Assembly (NCBI RefSeq): GCF_003345655.1 | Contig: NZ_QQOH01000004.1 | Location: 372,001-436,000 of the forward strand | DNA length: 64,000 bases | Source of the DNA: Motiliproteus coralliicola | Lineage (GTDB): Bacteria > Pseudomonadota > Gammaproteobacteria > Pseudomonadales > Balneatricaceae | Direction of reading: 5' to 3' | In this document: in pieces, positions 25,759 through 35,291 of the stretch | Layout of the letters: every line of letters begins with the position of its first letter | How positions within the stretch are numbered: the first letter of the stretch is position 1 | The notes under the pieces: generated by a model | Database searches by the model: none | What the model was told of the DNA's origin: nothing | What the model saw: only the letters and a program-made list of their open reading frames with translations | Made by a program: the position numbers and the translations under genes

Positions 25759-25770
25759 CTTCCTGTAAGT

Positions 25771-25847
<77 letters not shown>

Positions 25848-25895
25848 CCAGAGATCTTTTCAGTGGTAGCTAAATGATCTGAAAAGAATTTTCGT

Positions 25896-25972
<77 letters not shown>

Positions 25973-25987
25973 TCAACGAGGTGGCAG

Positions 25988-26016
25988 ATACTAGAGATGT
26001 GGGATCGCTTTGTCCA
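25988..26016 (-). promoter_or_regulatory. Sigma-70 promoter of the tRNA-fMet genes
   Basis: On the minus strand TGGACA, a 17-nt spacer, then TAGTAT, with the first tRNA nucleotide 16 nt after the -10 element. The fit to the consensus and spacing is good, and no other promoter-like sequence is visible in the short spacer. Confidence 0.7.
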
Positions 26017-26058
26017 GTCTTTTTTAACTGGATTCGATAAAATCTTATTGATTCAGAG

Positions 26059-29022
26059 CTATTCGGACGGGCTGGCTGTTTCGGGGGGTAGAAAGCGCTG
26101 CTCAAATTCCGAGCACGCCAGCGGGCGGCCAAGTAGGAAGCCTTGGGCCTGATTGCAGCCCAGCTGTTGCAGGTAGTTCAGCTGAACCTGGGTTTCCACC
26201 CCTTCGGCGACCACATCCAACTGCATGTTTTTAGCCAGGGCCACGACAGATGAGACGATCGCTTTGTCGTCCTCGTCCTCGGGTAGATCCATGATGAAGG
26301 AGCGGTCAATCTTCAAGGTCGAGATCGGGAACTGTTTCAGATAGCTTAACGAGGAGTAGCCGGTACCGAAGTCATCAATCGCCAGAGTTAGCCCCATCTG
26401 TTCCAGGTCTTTGAGGACCGATGTGGAGGTTTCGGCATTTTCCATCAGTACGCTTTCGGTGATCTCCAGTTCCAACGCCGCAGGGTCCAGTTGGTTTTCC
26501 TTGAGAGTTCGAGCAACCAACTCGGGGAGGTCTCGGTTGAACTGGCGAGCCGAGACATTGACGGCGATCTTCATCTGGGTCAGCCCTCGCTGATGCCATT
26601 GTCGGAGCTGCTTGGTCGCCTGACTCAATACCCATTCGCCAATCGGGACGATCAATCCGGTATCTTCGGCCAGCGGAATAAAATCACCCGGTGAGATCAT
26701 GCCACGTTCCGGGTGGTGCCAGCGGATCAATGCTTCAGCACCGACTAAGCTGCCGTCGATCAGATTGAATTGGGGTTGGAAGTGCAGTAGCAGCTGATCT
26801 TTTTCCAAGGCCTGACGCAGATCCGCTTCCAGCATCAGTAACCGATAGCTGTACTCGTTCATATCGGGGGTATAGAACTGGTAGGTATTGCGACCGGCTT
26901 CCTTGGCTCGATACATCGCCGAATCTGCACATTTCATCAGTCCCTCGACGGTAGTGGCATCTTCGGGATAGAGGCTGATACCGATACTGACCGACGGGAA
27001 CAATTCAATTCCCCTTACGGTCATCTTCTCTGACAGGATTTCCAGGCACTTACGCGCCACCACTGCGGCATTTTCGGTATCCGGGATACCTTCCAGGATG
27101 ATGGTGAACTCGTCGCCGCCCATCCGGGCGACGGTGTCTTCCTTGCGAATACCCGCCGCCAAACGCTTGGCGACCTCCTGGAGCATGCCGTCACCGATAT
27201 CGTGGCCCAGACTGTCGTTGATGTTCTTGAACCGATCCAGATCCAGGAACAGCACCGCAATCCGATGGCCTTCCCGCTCACTACGATCGATCGCATGCTC
27301 AAGACGACTGTTGAACAACGAGCGGTTGGAGAGTTCGGTCAGGTCGTCGTGGCTCGCTTGGTATAGCAGCCGCTCTTCGTTCTCCCGCAGTTGCCGTTCA
27401 GTCTCTAGGTGCTCGGTCATGTCCCGAGCGACTTCGATAATACCTTCGAGCTTGCCGTTCTCGCCCCAGAAAGGCGAGGCATCCAGTTCGACCGTGGCAA
27501 TTCTGTCATCCTTGAGGTGGTGCTCGTGCACCACGGTAACCGGTTTTTCCGACTCCATCACATCTCGCAATGGACAGGGGTGCTCGTCGCCGCTACAGGG
27601 AACGTCGGAATGGTGGGATACCTGATGACAATAGAGCACCGATTTCGAAGCCAAGTGTTCAGGGATATTCTGCCTGGCAACGCTGTTGGTCATGATGATG
27701 CGGTAATTGGTATCGATCACCATGATCGGATCTACCACACCGTCGATAACGGTCTGCAGAAACTCCTGCTTACGCAGCAGAGCCTGTTCCGCCTGTTTTC
27801 GTTCCGAGATGTCTTCCACCACCGCCAGGTAGAAGTGCTCATTATCCAGCGTCAGATCGTTAACGTTGAGCTCTAGCGGAAAGATTTCGCCGTTCTGGCG
27901 TTGGCCATTGACCTCGACGCGATTCAAACCTTCGGTAGAATTGGGGCCTGACCGGATAAATCGGATCAGCTTTCGAAGCTGAGAAAAGCGACCTTCCGTG
28001 GGCAGCAGATTCAATGCAGAGGTATTGGTCAGCCGCTGTTCCGGGTATCCGAAAATCTGTCCGCTGGTACGGTTAGCCTCGCGAACCCAGCCTTTTTCAT
28101 CTATCACGACGATACCCTCGCCGCTGGACTCAAAGATGGCCCGGCTGCGCTGTTCGCTATCGCGCAGGGTTTGATCGCGGGATTCCACCGCCTCGGCCAT
28201 GCTGTCGAAGGCGTTGGCCACCGCCGAGATCTCATCGTTGCCCCGACTGTTGATCCGAACCCGGTATTCCCCTGAGGCCATTCGACTGCTGGCTTGGGTG
28301 AGCAGTTTCAAGCGATTGAGGATGTTGTGCTTGAGCAGCCAGAAAACCGCCAGGAAGGTCATCAAAAATGCGGCGAAATAGGTCGCGATCGATCCCCATA
28401 GATGCTGATTGATCCGCTCCTCCAGCAGGGTGCTGGGCAGCTTGATGCTGAGAATTCCACGCAGTTCGCCCAGCTGATAGCCGAACGATTGGGTGTAGAG
28501 GGTTTGGATGGAAAGCGGTGCGTCCTCGCGTTTACCGTGACACTGGAGGCAGCTTTGGGTTATCCATAGCGGTGAGGCGTAGTGGTAGAAACTGCGACCC
28601 TGCTCGTCTTGGAAGTAGCGGATCCGCTGTTTGACTTGCGGATTTTTTCTGAAAAAGGCCATCGCCTCGAGTTCAACGTTATCCGCTTGTTGTTTGGGGT
28701 TTCGGGGGCGGTCTGAAACGTTGTTGAAAGAGAGGCCGGATTTGACCCAGTTGTTAAACTCATCCGAGATTCGATTCAGCGCGTGGGCAGGTAGGAAGCC
28801 AACGGTTTTGTCGTTGAGCGGAACTCCGCTTGTAATAAACTGGTGACGATAGACCTTTCGGGTGGCGCGCAGCACCCCTTGAATCGTAGTCGCTTCGTTC
28901 TTGAGGTTGGCAATAATCTCTTCGCGGGCGTTTTGATAGTCGTAATAGATTACCGCGCCGAAGGAGCAGATAAACACGAGGCCTATCGTGATCAGTAGCT
29001 TGGACTTGAGTGTCAGATTCAC
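26059..29022 (-). CDS. Membrane c-di-GMP turnover protein: heme-motif sensor, HAMP, PAS-PAS, GGDEF, EAL
   Basis: 987 residues. Helix 8-26, periplasmic sensor 27-207 with a c-type heme motif CLQCH at 158-162 (DUF3365/Tll0287-like), helix 208-230, HAMP to about 285, PAS 1 (about 290-410), PAS 2 (about 415-540) with a Cys/His cluster (C465, H466, H470, H471, C476, H481, C483), GGDEF (550-715) with intact GGDEF at 635-639 and an inhibitory RxxD at 626-629, and EAL (725-980) with EAL at 763-765 and DDFGTGYSS. Both catalytic signatures look intact, so it may make and degrade c-di-GMP in response to redox or gas binding at heme. Which activity dominates cannot be read. Confidence 0.93.
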   Translation of the reverse strand: MNLTLKSKLLITIGLVFICSFGAVIYYDYQNAREEIIANLKNEATTIQGVLRATRKVYRHQFITSGVPLNDKTVGFLPAHALNRISDEFNNWVKSGLSFNNVSDRPRNPKQQADNVELEAMAFFRKNPQVKQRIRYFQDEQGRSFYHYASPLWITQSCLQCHGKREDAPLSIQTLYTQSFGYQLGELRGILSIKLPSTLLEERINQHLWGSIATYFAAFLMTFLAVFWLLKHNILNRLKLLTQASSRMASGEYRVRINSRGNDEISAVANAFDSMAEAVESRDQTLRDSEQRSRAIFESSGEGIVVIDEKGWVREANRTSGQIFGYPEQRLTNTSALNLLPTEGRFSQLRKLIRFIRSGPNSTEGLNRVEVNGQRQNGEIFPLELNVNDLTLDNEHFYLAVVEDISERKQAEQALLRKQEFLQTVIDGVVDPIMVIDTNYRIIMTNSVARQNIPEHLASKSVLYCHQVSHHSDVPCSGDEHPCPLRDVMESEKPVTVVHEHHLKDDRIATVELDASPFWGENGKLEGIIEVARDMTEHLETERQLRENEERLLYQASHDDLTELSNRSLFNSRLEHAIDRSEREGHRIAVLFLDLDRFKNINDSLGHDIGDGMLQEVAKRLAAGIRKEDTVARMGGDEFTIILEGIPDTENAAVVARKCLEILSEKMTVRGIELFPSVSIGISLYPEDATTVEGLMKCADSAMYRAKEAGRNTYQFYTPDMNEYSYRLLMLEADLRQALEKDQLLLHFQPQFNLIDGSLVGAEALIRWHHPERGMISPGDFIPLAEDTGLIVPIGEWVLSQATKQLRQWHQRGLTQMKIAVNVSARQFNRDLPELVARTLKENQLDPAALELEITESVLMENAETSTSVLKDLEQMGLTLAIDDFGTGYSSLSYLKQFPISTLKIDRSFIMDLPEDEDDKAIVSSVVALAKNMQLDVVAEGVETQVQLNYLQQLGCNQAQGFLLGRPLACSEFEQRFLPPETASPSE

Positions 29023-29314
29023 TCCTGAGCTCCCCGTTTCTCGCCGAACTGGGTCCCTATCTTTTGGCTACGAACAGCTTCCACCACGGCGTCATCGAAG
29101 GAAGAAACTACCCGAGTACTGCTTCAAACTGGTTCGGTGCTGTAGCTGCTGAGGCTATCAGGAATCACCGCGCCAACGCCAGTGATTGCCACCCCTTTGA
29201 GTGATCTGTTGTGGCCGGTGAGTTGAAGCCTTGAGGGAGCATCCGTTTCGCAGCCGCTACGAATCAGCTTTTTCTGAAGGGCGGCAGTCACTAGACCGCA
29301 TTGTTATTCTCGGG

Positions 29315-29755
29315 CTACACCGCTCCAGGAGGGGATTCCGCGTTACGGCTGTGTGAACGGATCTGCTGTTTCTGGTACTGGGTGATTGCGGCAGACAGTT
29401 TACGTTGGATTATGGCGTCGAGATCCAGAGTCCGGCAGCGCAGCACCAGATCTCGACGATCCAGTACCTGCAGTCGCAATGGAATAGGGTTGTTGCGATG
29501 GCCGATGTACAGGATGCCATGCAGCTCAAGGCTGTCTTTCAAGGGAGATTTCGGATCGGCAAGCTCGAAGGCAATACCGCTGACGGAGAGGTTCATGATT
29601 CGAACCTGTTCGCCCTCGATCAGCAGTGACAAGGCACCGTTATCCTCGGGGGTAACCCGATAGTTTGAGCGCTTGTTGTCGATCTCGCAGCGGACATATA
29701 ACTGTTCGTCGGTTTTATTGCTCTTCCAAAACATGAGCTTGTGTAACCAGTTCAT
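29315..29755 (-). CDS. PilZ domain protein (c-di-GMP receptor)
   Basis: 146 residues. The c-di-GMP binding motifs are present: RxxxR as R29-SNY-R33 and N/DxSxxG as N55-LSVS-G60. No other domain is visible, so it is a small adaptor type. It lies near the large GGDEF-EAL gene on the same strand (292 nt apart), with no other recognised feature between them. Confidence 0.88.
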   Translation of the reverse strand: MNWLHKLMFWKSNKTDEQLYVRCEIDNKRSNYRVTPEDNGALSLLIEGEQVRIMNLSVSGIAFELADPKSPLKDSLELHGILYIGHRNNPIPLRLQVLDRRDLVLRCRTLDLDAIIQRKLSAAITQYQKQQIRSHSRNAESPPGAV

Positions 29756-30001
29756 TGACGCTCCTGATACCCGGCGATAGAACTTTTATCGACGAGTGCG
29801 GCACAATCTGAAGGATTTAACCGCTATACGCTTGGGAAAAATGATCAGTACCGGTTAATCGTCTAAGCGTGAAGGCCGGCCCTCAGACAAGAATTATGCC
29901 CTTTTGAGCCAATCTCGGCTCGATTCTAGGCGGCTAACTTGACGGCCATCAAGCGCTGTTATTGCCAAGCCGCTGGTGTCGAATTAACATGTTCGAATAT
30001 T

Positions 30002-30016
30002 TGTGATGGAATCACA
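30002..30016. promoter_or_regulatory. Perfect inverted repeat over the ribosome-binding region of the DUF2946 gene
   Basis: TGTGAT-GGA-ATCACA, two 6-bp arms around a 3-nt centre that includes the purine-rich ribosome site, ending 3 nt before the ATG. It could be a repressor operator or a small hairpin that hides the ribosome site. The spacing does not fit CRP (TGTGA-N6-TCACA). Confidence 0.4.
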
Positions 30017-30019
30017 CCT

Positions 30020-30418
30020 ATGCCATTGACCCTTCGCCGACAAGCAGGACGCAGCCCGTTGATCTACGGGCTGGTGGCGCTGTTGTTGCTGTCGCAGCTT
30101 GGTGGTCCGCTGGTCGCAGCAGCGATTCAGCATGAAGGTGGTGAAGGCCGTTGGGTTCAGGTCTGTTCCCTGCAGGGGATCCAGCTGATCCAGGTCGGTG
30201 AAGACGGTGAGATTCCCAGTTCCGAACAGCGCGCTCAGGGCTCGATGCAGTGTCCTCTGTGTTCGCTCTATCAGCTGTTCAGTTGTGCGGTTCCTTCAAG
30301 CGGCGGCTTTGAGTCATTTGATTCGGCACCGATTGGCCCACAGCTAACGCACCTCTCGGGCGATGGCCCCGATCCTTTTTTAAGTCCGCTCCATCCAAGG
30401 GCTCCGCCGCTGGCTTGA
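30020..30418 (+). CDS. DUF2946 family small exported protein
   Basis: 132 residues: an N-terminal hydrophobic segment (about 15-35) as signal anchor or signal peptide, then WVQVCSLQGIQLIQVG and MQCPLCSLYQLFSC. The C-S-x-x-G and CPxC-type cysteines are the DUF2946 pattern; the family occurs beside copper and TonB genes. A PCuAC copper chaperone gene follows on the same strand, supporting a role in periplasmic copper handling. The start is the ATG just after the inverted repeat; function otherwise unknown. Confidence 0.72.
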   Translation: MPLTLRRQAGRSPLIYGLVALLLLSQLGGPLVAAAIQHEGGEGRWVQVCSLQGIQLIQVGEDGEIPSSEQRAQGSMQCPLCSLYQLFSCAVPSSGGFESFDSAPIGPQLTHLSGDGPDPFLSPLHPRAPPLA

Positions 30419-30683
30419 TGCCGCGACGGGCCTGTGGATCGGTCCCCTTTGTCCAAGTTTGATGTTGTTGTGGGCGGATAACCTGGACTTTCAGATCAAT
30501 TGTTGTGGGTTGATACTGAGCTTTTCCGATCTACCGGCCTGTTCCTAACCGTACTCCTTTTTTGACGACCAACATGATGCTTAGCATTGCCGGGTTGCAA
30601 CGATTCCGATGAATTGCGCACCGCTGCCGTTTGGTCTATCGAGCCTGGGTTGCCGGGCTTTTCTATTGAGCGACTAAAATACG

Positions 30684-31172
30684 ATGAAAAAAATTCTTGT
30701 ACTGATGGCCAGCCTGCTGGCTCTGCCGGTCATGGCCGGTGAAGTAAGTAACCCCTATCTGCGCGCCAGTGCCCCCGGTGCTCCAAACAGTGCCGGTTTT
30801 ATGGTGATCAGCAATCCGACCGATCAAGAGCTGGCGCTGGTAAGGGCTGAAGCTGATCTGGCTAAAAAAGTCGAACTGCACAACCATGTCAATGACAACG
30901 GTGTGATGCGGATGCGTCAGGTCGAGAAGATCGTGATTCCGGCCAATGGCCAGGTCGAGCTGAAGCCGGGCGGCTTTCACGTCATGATAATGGGCTTGAA
31001 CAAGCAGCTGAAGCCGGGTGAGCAGGAGAGCCTGACGCTGCACTTCTCAGACGGTAGCAGCCAGACCCTGAATGTGCCGGTCAAGAAGGTCCAGCCGATG
31101 ATGCATGCTGGTGGTAACAAGATGCAGCACGATATGGCTGGTGGCATGAAGAAAGAGATGCACAAGCACTAA
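30684..31172 (+). CDS. Periplasmic copper chaperone, PCuAC family
   Basis: 162 residues: signal peptide 1-18 (LLALPVMAG), then the PCuAC cupredoxin-like domain with Cu(I) ligands in ELHNHVNDNGVMRMRQV and GGFHVMIMG (the H-M-x10-M-x21-H-x-M pattern). The C-terminal tail is rich in Met and His (MMHAGG, MQHDMAGGMKKEMHKH), an added copper-binding extension. The family delivers copper to the CuA site of cytochrome oxidase. It pairs with the upstream DUF2946 gene across a 265-nt spacer. Confidence 0.92.
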   Translation: MKKILVLMASLLALPVMAGEVSNPYLRASAPGAPNSAGFMVISNPTDQELALVRAEADLAKKVELHNHVNDNGVMRMRQVEKIVIPANGQVELKPGGFHVMIMGLNKQLKPGEQESLTLHFSDGSSQTLNVPVKKVQPMMHAGGNKMQHDMAGGMKKEMHKH

Positions 31173-31189
31173 TCGCTCGGTGTGGGTGG

Positions 31190-31208
31190 GGCAGCGTCAG
31201 ACGCTGCC
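31190..31208. terminator. Possible hairpin terminator between convergent PCuAC and recG genes
   Basis: GGCAGCGT-CAG-ACGCTGCC, an 8-bp perfect stem that overlaps the recG stop codon. The sequence after it is only modestly T-rich on the plus strand. Confidence 0.45.
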
Positions 31209-33290
31209 GTATTGTTCACCCTGCGCCAACCAGCGACGGATAATCCCGTCGCAATTTTGCGGCAGCAACTCGACTTGGGCGGCTGCCGCTTTGACTCCCT
31301 CCAACAGATCTCCGTCCCGATCCAGATCCGCGATTCGAAACTGCATCATTCCGGTCTGCCGGGTTCCCAAGACCTCCCCAGGTCCCCGCAACTCAAGATC
31401 CTTCTCCGCAATTCGGAAGCCGTCGTTGGTTTCGCGCATCACCTGCAGACGCTCACGACCTTGCTGCGACAACGGCTTGTGGTACATCAATACGCAGTGG
31501 CTGGCGACCGAGCCGCGCCCGACCCGACCACGCAACTGGTGTAGCTGGGCCAGCCCCAGCCGTTCTGGATTTTCGATGATCATCAGGCTGGCATTGGGGA
31601 CATCGACTCCCACCTCGATCACGGTGGTGGCGACCAACAGATCAAGCTCACGCCCTTTGAACGCGTCCATCACCGCCGCTTTTTCGGTGGCTTTCATGCG
31701 GCCGTGGACCAGGCCAATCCGTAACTCCGGCAGGGCTTCGGTCAGCTCCTGGGCGGTAACCTCGGCGGCCTGGCACTCGAGCACCTCGGACTCTTCGATC
31801 AGGGTGCAGACCCAATAGGCTTGGCGACCCTCGCGACAGGCGGCGCGGACCCGCTCGACCACCTCGGCACGGCGTTCATCGGCGATCAGTACCGTGTTGA
31901 CCGGCGTTCGGCCCGGCGGCAGTTCGTCGATCACCGAACAGTCCAGATCGGCGTAGGCGCTCATGGTCAGGGTTCGGGGAATCGGGGTGGCGGTCATGAT
32001 CAGCTGATGCGGAACCAGCCCGCTGGCCCGGCCTTTCTCCCGCAGCGCCAGCCGTTGGTGGACGCCGAAACGATGTTGCTCGTCCACCACCACGGCACCG
32101 AGATTGTGGAACTGAACCTCGTCCTGGAACAGCGCATGGGTGCCGACCACCACCCGGGCCGTACCGTCGGCGATCCGCGCCAGGGCTTCGGTGCGTTTCT
32201 TCCCCTTCAATCGGCCGGTGAGCCAGTCGAGCTGGATCCCCAGCGGTTCGAGCCAGTTGCTGAAGTTGAGCATATGCTGCTCGGCCAGGATCTCGGTTGG
32301 AGCCATCACCGCGGCCTGATAACCGGCCTCGATCGCTTGCAGCGCTGCCAGCGCGGCAACCACGGTCTTACCGGAGCCGACATCGCCCTGGACCAGTCGC
32401 AGCATCGGCAGCGGTTGGCTCAAGTCTGAGGCGACCTCTTGCCAGACCCGGTGTTGGGCGCCGGTAAGCTGAAACGGCAGCTGGGCCAGAAATTGCTGAG
32501 TCAGCGTGCCGCCCGGTGGCAGCCCCGGTGCTGCATGTTGCTGCTGTTGGCGACGCAACCGCACCAGGCTGAGCTGGTGGGCCAGCAGCTCCTCAAATGC
32601 CAACCGACGTTGGGCCGGATGCCGTGACTCGCTCAGCTGCAGCAGGTCGGTGCCGACCGGTGGGTGGTGCAGGTAGCGTACCGCGCTAGTCAGGTCACTG
32701 AGGTCGAACTGCTGGTGGAGGCTTTCGGGTAGCCACTCGGGTAAGCCCCCCTGTTGCTCCATGATCGCCAGGGCCTGTTCGCAGAGGCCGCGGATTCGCG
32801 GTTGGGTCAGACCCTCGGTCGCCGGATAGATCGGAGTCAGCTGCTGTTCGGTGGGCTCGAAGGCGTCATCTTCAACGGCTCGATATTCGGGATGATAAAG
32901 CTCCAGGCCGCTACTGCCGACCCGGGCTTCGCCGAAGCAACGCAGGGTCATCCCCGGTTTGAGATTGTTCTTCTGGGCCGCGCTGAAGTGGAAGAAGCGC
33001 AGCGCCACGCCTCCGCTGGCATCACGCAGCTTACAGCGCAGGCTCCGTCGCCGCCCCAACTGCACATCGCAACTGATCAGTTGGCCCTGGATCACCGCCT
33101 CGTCGCCGGGGCGCAACTGGCCGATGGGCACCACCCGGGTGCGATCCTGATAGCGGATCGGCAGGTGGAACAACAGGTCCTGCAGACTCTCCAGGCCGAG
33201 CTTTTCGAGCTTCTGCTGCATCGCGGCGCCGACCCCTTTCAGGCGGGAAACCGAGATCTGGTCCAGCGTGCGTACTTGAGTTGAGGCCAT
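31197..33290 (-). CDS. recG: ATP-dependent DNA helicase RecG
   Basis: 697 residues, full length. Wedge/OB domain in the first third, Walker A GDVGSGKT, Walker B as DEQHRFG, motif III MTATPIPRTL, helicase C domain with ATTVIEVGVDVPNA and QLRGRVGRG, and the RecG tail. RecG remodels stalled replication forks and Holliday junctions. It begins 3 nt after the stop of oxyR, so the two are cotranscribed, an arrangement also known in pseudomonads. Confidence 0.96.
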   Translation of the reverse strand: MASTQVRTLDQISVSRLKGVGAAMQQKLEKLGLESLQDLLFHLPIRYQDRTRVVPIGQLRPGDEAVIQGQLISCDVQLGRRRSLRCKLRDASGGVALRFFHFSAAQKNNLKPGMTLRCFGEARVGSSGLELYHPEYRAVEDDAFEPTEQQLTPIYPATEGLTQPRIRGLCEQALAIMEQQGGLPEWLPESLHQQFDLSDLTSAVRYLHHPPVGTDLLQLSESRHPAQRRLAFEELLAHQLSLVRLRRQQQQHAAPGLPPGGTLTQQFLAQLPFQLTGAQHRVWQEVASDLSQPLPMLRLVQGDVGSGKTVVAALAALQAIEAGYQAAVMAPTEILAEQHMLNFSNWLEPLGIQLDWLTGRLKGKKRTEALARIADGTARVVVGTHALFQDEVQFHNLGAVVVDEQHRFGVHQRLALREKGRASGLVPHQLIMTATPIPRTLTMSAYADLDCSVIDELPPGRTPVNTVLIADERRAEVVERVRAACREGRQAYWVCTLIEESEVLECQAAEVTAQELTEALPELRIGLVHGRMKATEKAAVMDAFKGRELDLLVATTVIEVGVDVPNASLMIIENPERLGLAQLHQLRGRVGRGSVASHCVLMYHKPLSQQGRERLQVMRETNDGFRIAEKDLELRGPGEVLGTRQTGMMQFRIADLDRDGDLLEGVKAAAAQVELLPQNCDGIIRRWLAQGEQYGSV

Positions 33291-33293
33291 GGT

Positions 33294-34184
33294 TTAGCGC
33301 CCAGCCGGGCAGAGCCGGATCGAATCGCACAGCAGATCGATCGCTTTAGGCCGGGGGAAACTGGTACGCCAAGCCAGCGCCAAAGTCCGCTTGGGTACCG
33401 GGGGGTTGAACGGTACCACCTTGGCCAGCTTGGGCGGATGGTCCGGGTCGATGGCGGAACGGGGCAGTACGGTGGAACCCAGCCCGGTAGCGACCATATG
33501 GCGGATGGTTTCCAGCGAGCCGCCTTCGGTGATCAGGTTGTTTTCCGACCCCAGCCCGGAGCAGGCTTCGAGCACCTGATCACGGAAGCAGTGGCCCTCA
33601 CCGAGCATCAGCATCGGGATCTGTTCCAGCTCCTCCGGATCGAGCCGCTCCCGTTCACTCCAGGGGTGGTCCTCGGGTAGCAGGGCCACGAAGGTTTCGT
33701 CGTAAAGCTCGCGGACCAACACGTCGGGGGCTTCGAACGGCAGCGCGATAACGATCGCATCCAGCTCGCCTGCCAGCAGCTTTTCACGCAGCTTGTGGGT
33801 GAAATTCTCTTCCAGATAGAGCGGCAGGTTTGGGGCCTGCTGCCGGATTCGAGGTACCAGATGGGGGAACAGGTAGGGCGCGATGGTATAGATGGCGCCG
33901 AGTCGTAACGGGGTGGTCAACGGATCGCGGCCCAGTTGGGCCAGTTCTTCGACCCGTTTGGCTTCGTTGAGCACCTTGCGGGCCTGCTCGATGATCTGTT
34001 CGCCGCTGGGCGTCAGTTGTACCCGGTTCTTGTGGCGCTCAAACAGGGCTACACCCAGCTCGGATTCCAGCTTCTTGACTGCAATACTCAGCGTGGGTTG
34101 GCTGACAAAGCAGCGCTCGGCGGCACGCCCGAAGTGGCATTCGGTGGCCAGTGCGACGATGTAGCGCAGTTCGGTCAGGGTCAT
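33294..34184 (-). CDS. oxyR: Hydrogen peroxide-sensing regulator OxyR
   Basis: 296 residues. LysR fold with HTH FGRAAERCFVSQPTLSIAVKKLE and the redox cysteines C199 (GEGHCFRDQ) and C208 (LEACSG) at exactly the positions known from E. coli OxyR. Peroxide forms the disulfide and switches on catalase and peroxidase genes. The start chosen is the ATG 8 nt after GGAG; an upstream in-frame start 66 nt earlier would add an arginine-rich tail without support. Confidence 0.96.
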   Translation of the reverse strand: MTLTELRYIVALATECHFGRAAERCFVSQPTLSIAVKKLESELGVALFERHKNRVQLTPSGEQIIEQARKVLNEAKRVEELAQLGRDPLTTPLRLGAIYTIAPYLFPHLVPRIRQQAPNLPLYLEENFTHKLREKLLAGELDAIVIALPFEAPDVLVRELYDETFVALLPEDHPWSERERLDPEELEQIPMLMLGEGHCFRDQVLEACSGLGSENNLITEGGSLETIRHMVATGLGSTVLPRSAIDPDHPPKLAKVVPFNPPVPKRTLALAWRTSFPRPKAIDLLCDSIRLCPAGR

Positions 34185-34349
34185 AAGGAATCTCCGCAAG
34201 CCGGGACTGGTTCGCCGCGGGAGGGTGACATCCCGGAACGGAGAGTCCAAACTGTCGAACTGATCAAATTCAATTGCTTGGCGCCATACTTATCGTACGA
34301 GTCAGCGCAGAGCTTGGGGTAGAACGCAGCGCAATAGGAGTAAGGCATC

Positions 34350-35204
34350 GTGGCGACAGTGCTACTGGTCGGTTGTGGCAAAATTGGTACCGGGCTCGGA
34401 CTGCAATTAAGCCGGGCGGGGCACCGTTGTTTTGGGTTGAAACGTCATCTTAATCAACTGCCTGAGGCAATCCAAGGGATCGCTGCCGATGTCACCGACC
34501 CGGTCTCTCTCGAAGGGTTGCCGCAGCACCACTATCTGGTGTTCTCGTTGGTTCCCGCTGCTTATAGCGCCGAAGGATACCAACAGGCCTATGTCGAGGG
34601 GCTGCGTAACCTGTTACAGGCCTTACGCGAGCAACAGTTGTGTCCCAAGCGTATTTTCTTCGTTTCCAGCGCGGCGGTTTATCACCAGCGTGACGGCAGT
34701 TGGGTCGATGAGTCGAGCCCGACCGAGCCGACCGGCTTCAACGGCCAGGCGATGCTTGATGCCGAGCAGCTTCTGGCCGACTCCGAGTTTATCGGCACCA
34801 GTGTTCGCTTCAGCGGTATCTACGGTGCCGGCCGTGAGCGGATTCTCAATTGGGTCCGTCAGGGGGTGACGGCGTTGCCCGAGCCTTGCCAGTACGGCAA
34901 CCGAATCCACCAGCAAGACTGCATCGGCGTGCTGCGTTTTCTGATCGAACAGGATCAGGCAGGACAGTCGCTGGCACCGATCTACCTGGCATCGGACCCC
35001 AATCCCGCGCCCTACCATGAGGTGCTGGATTGGTTGCGACAGCGCTTGGCTGTCGAGGTGGCGCCACAACCGGAAGATTTCAGCCAGAAATTGCGAAGCG
35101 GCAGCAAACGTTGCAGCTCGAAGCAGTTGCAGGCATTGGGCTACCAGTTCCAGTATCCGGACTATCGGGCTGGGTTTGAAGCCATGATCGCGGCCGCCGA
35201 CTGA
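34350..35204 (+). CDS. NAD(P)-binding SDR/epimerase-like protein (YeeZ type)
   Basis: 284 residues with an N-terminal VLLVGCGKIGTGLGLQL dinucleotide motif and the extended-SDR pattern FVSSAAVYHQRDG, then RFSGIYGAGRERIL. YeeZ-like proteins are NAD-dependent epimerase/dehydratase relatives without known substrate. The classical YxxxK is altered: after the SSAAVY strand no clear Tyr-x3-Lys is seen, which fits this non-classical subgroup. GTG start, 9 nt after TAGGAG. Confidence 0.8.
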   Translation: MATVLLVGCGKIGTGLGLQLSRAGHRCFGLKRHLNQLPEAIQGIAADVTDPVSLEGLPQHHYLVFSLVPAAYSAEGYQQAYVEGLRNLLQALREQQLCPKRIFFVSSAAVYHQRDGSWVDESSPTEPTGFNGQAMLDAEQLLADSEFIGTSVRFSGIYGAGRERILNWVRQGVTALPEPCQYGNRIHQQDCIGVLRFLIEQDQAGQSLAPIYLASDPNPAPYHEVLDWLRQRLAVEVAPQPEDFSQKLRSGSKRCSSKQLQALGYQFQYPDYRAGFEAMIAAAD

Positions 35205-35291
35205 GTGTTGGGTCGCTCAACTTGAGCGGTGAAAGTCGTTCCACAAACTAACTAGCAGGTTAGATCCAGGTCTTACACAGGGAGAAGCACA

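Noticed and set aside
30002-30016. CRP or FNR site
   Set aside because: The centre of TGTGA/TCACA is 5 nt rather than 6, and the location over the ribosome site is wrong for activation. I keep it only as an unassigned inverted repeat.
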